From an uncultured Oscillospiraceae bacterium (lineage in GTDB: Bacteria; Bacillota; Clostridia; Oscillospirales; Acutalibacteraceae), in NCBI GenBank assembly GCA_902461995.1, contig CABQAA010000152.1, positions 1-5,685 of the forward strand: a stretch of DNA of 5,685 nucleotides, in the 5' to 3' direction. The position numbers were made by a program, and so were the translations under genes. The notes below the pieces were generated by a model that saw nothing but the letters and a program-made list of their open reading frames with translations, had not been told where the DNA came from and did not search any database. Shown here piece by piece: positions 5,356-5,685 of the stretch (positions are counted from its first letter, which is position 1; every line of letters starts with the position of its first letter).

Positions 5356-5685
5356 CTATTCAAGATTGCCCGTGAGATGCATCAGCACCGCCAGAGCCGC
5401 CAGCGGCGCCGTCTCACAGCGCAGTATCCGCTTGCCGAGCGTCGCGGCCCTGGCTCCGTTTTGCAGAAGGCGGTCGACTTCTTCTTTTTCAAAGCCCCCT
5501 TCGGGTCCGACCACGATGGACAGCGCGCGGCAGTCCCGTCCGATCAGCTCACCGAGAGGCTGCCCGCCGCCCTCGTACAGCACGAGGGTATACGCCTGCG
5601 CCATCCGCTCGGCCGCCTCGGCAAAGGAAAGGGGAGCCGACACGGCCGGGATCCGGCCTCTTCCGCATTGACCTGCGGCCTCGGC
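5356..5685 (-). CDS. rsmE: 16S rRNA (uracil(1498)-N(3))-methyltransferase RsmE, 3' part
   Basis: The last 109 codons of rsmE are present; the 5' part lies beyond the right edge, and the frame stays open to 5685. RsmE is a SPOUT-class, trefoil-knotted SAM methyltransferase that makes m3U1498 in 16S rRNA. The visible part carries GRGRIP near its start, then SIVVGPEGGFEKEEV and LGKRILRCETAPLAAL, the knot motifs that form the SAM site. The family usually has ILRTETA; here the residue is Cys, which looks tolerable. The first methionine-capable codon inside the window (GTG at 5643) falls mid-domain after GRGRIP, so it is not the true start. The TAG at 5358-5356 is followed closely by a terminator. 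In many Firmicutes rsmE follows prmA; that cannot be checked here. Confidence 0.95.
   Translation of the reverse strand, partial: AEAAGQCGRGRIPAVSAPLSFAEAAERMAQAYTLVLYEGGGQPLGELIGRDCRALSIVVGPEGGFEKEEVDRLLQNGARAATLGKRILRCETAPLAALAVLMHLTGNLE

Overview
This window is a compact, GC-rich stretch of bacterial chromosome. Every gene I can support lies on the minus strand, so transcription runs from the right edge to the left. Gene content and style (rubrerythrin, a DUF1858 CxxC protein, a TrmK-Nif3 pair, an RqcH/NFACT protein, AAGGAGG-type Shine-Dalgarno sites, short gaps, U-tract terminators) suggest an anaerobic Gram-positive of class Clostridia. A high-GC Oscillospiraceae/Ruminococcaceae-like gut or environmental lineage is my best guess. 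That placement is inference; there is no rRNA gene or other definitive marker here.

Layout in transcription order: (1) the 3' part of rsmE (5685 down to 5356, cut by the window edge), followed at once by a strong intrinsic terminator. (2) A single-gene unit encoding a 65-aa DUF1858 protein, with a good promoter (TATAAT, 17-bp spacer) upstream and its own terminator downstream. (3) A five-gene probable operon from 4961 to 763: SGNH/GDSL hydrolase, trmK (tRNA m1A22 methyltransferase), a Nif3-family dinuclear-metal protein, a small cysteine-rich TIGR04076 protein and rqcH. Internal gaps are 24 nt, a 4-nt overlap, 21 nt and 3 nt; a terminator follows rqcH. (4) Rubrerythrin, with its own promoter and a 5' leader predicted to begin with a tight hairpin. 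(5) A 112-nt gene-free left edge with weak inverted repeats, possibly the tail of a convergent unit outside the window.

Functionally, the window mixes RNA modification and translation quality control (RsmE on 16S rRNA, TrmK on tRNA, RqcH on obstructed 50S subunits) with thiol, metal and oxidative-stress proteins (DUF1858, Nif3, TIGR04076, rubrerythrin). Most of it is housekeeping. I see no mobile element, CRISPR array, defence system, tRNA or rRNA. The least characterised items are the TIGR04076 protein inserted between nif3 and rqcH, the SGNH hydrolase heading the operon, the DUF1858 unit and the 5'-terminal hairpin of the rubrerythrin leader.
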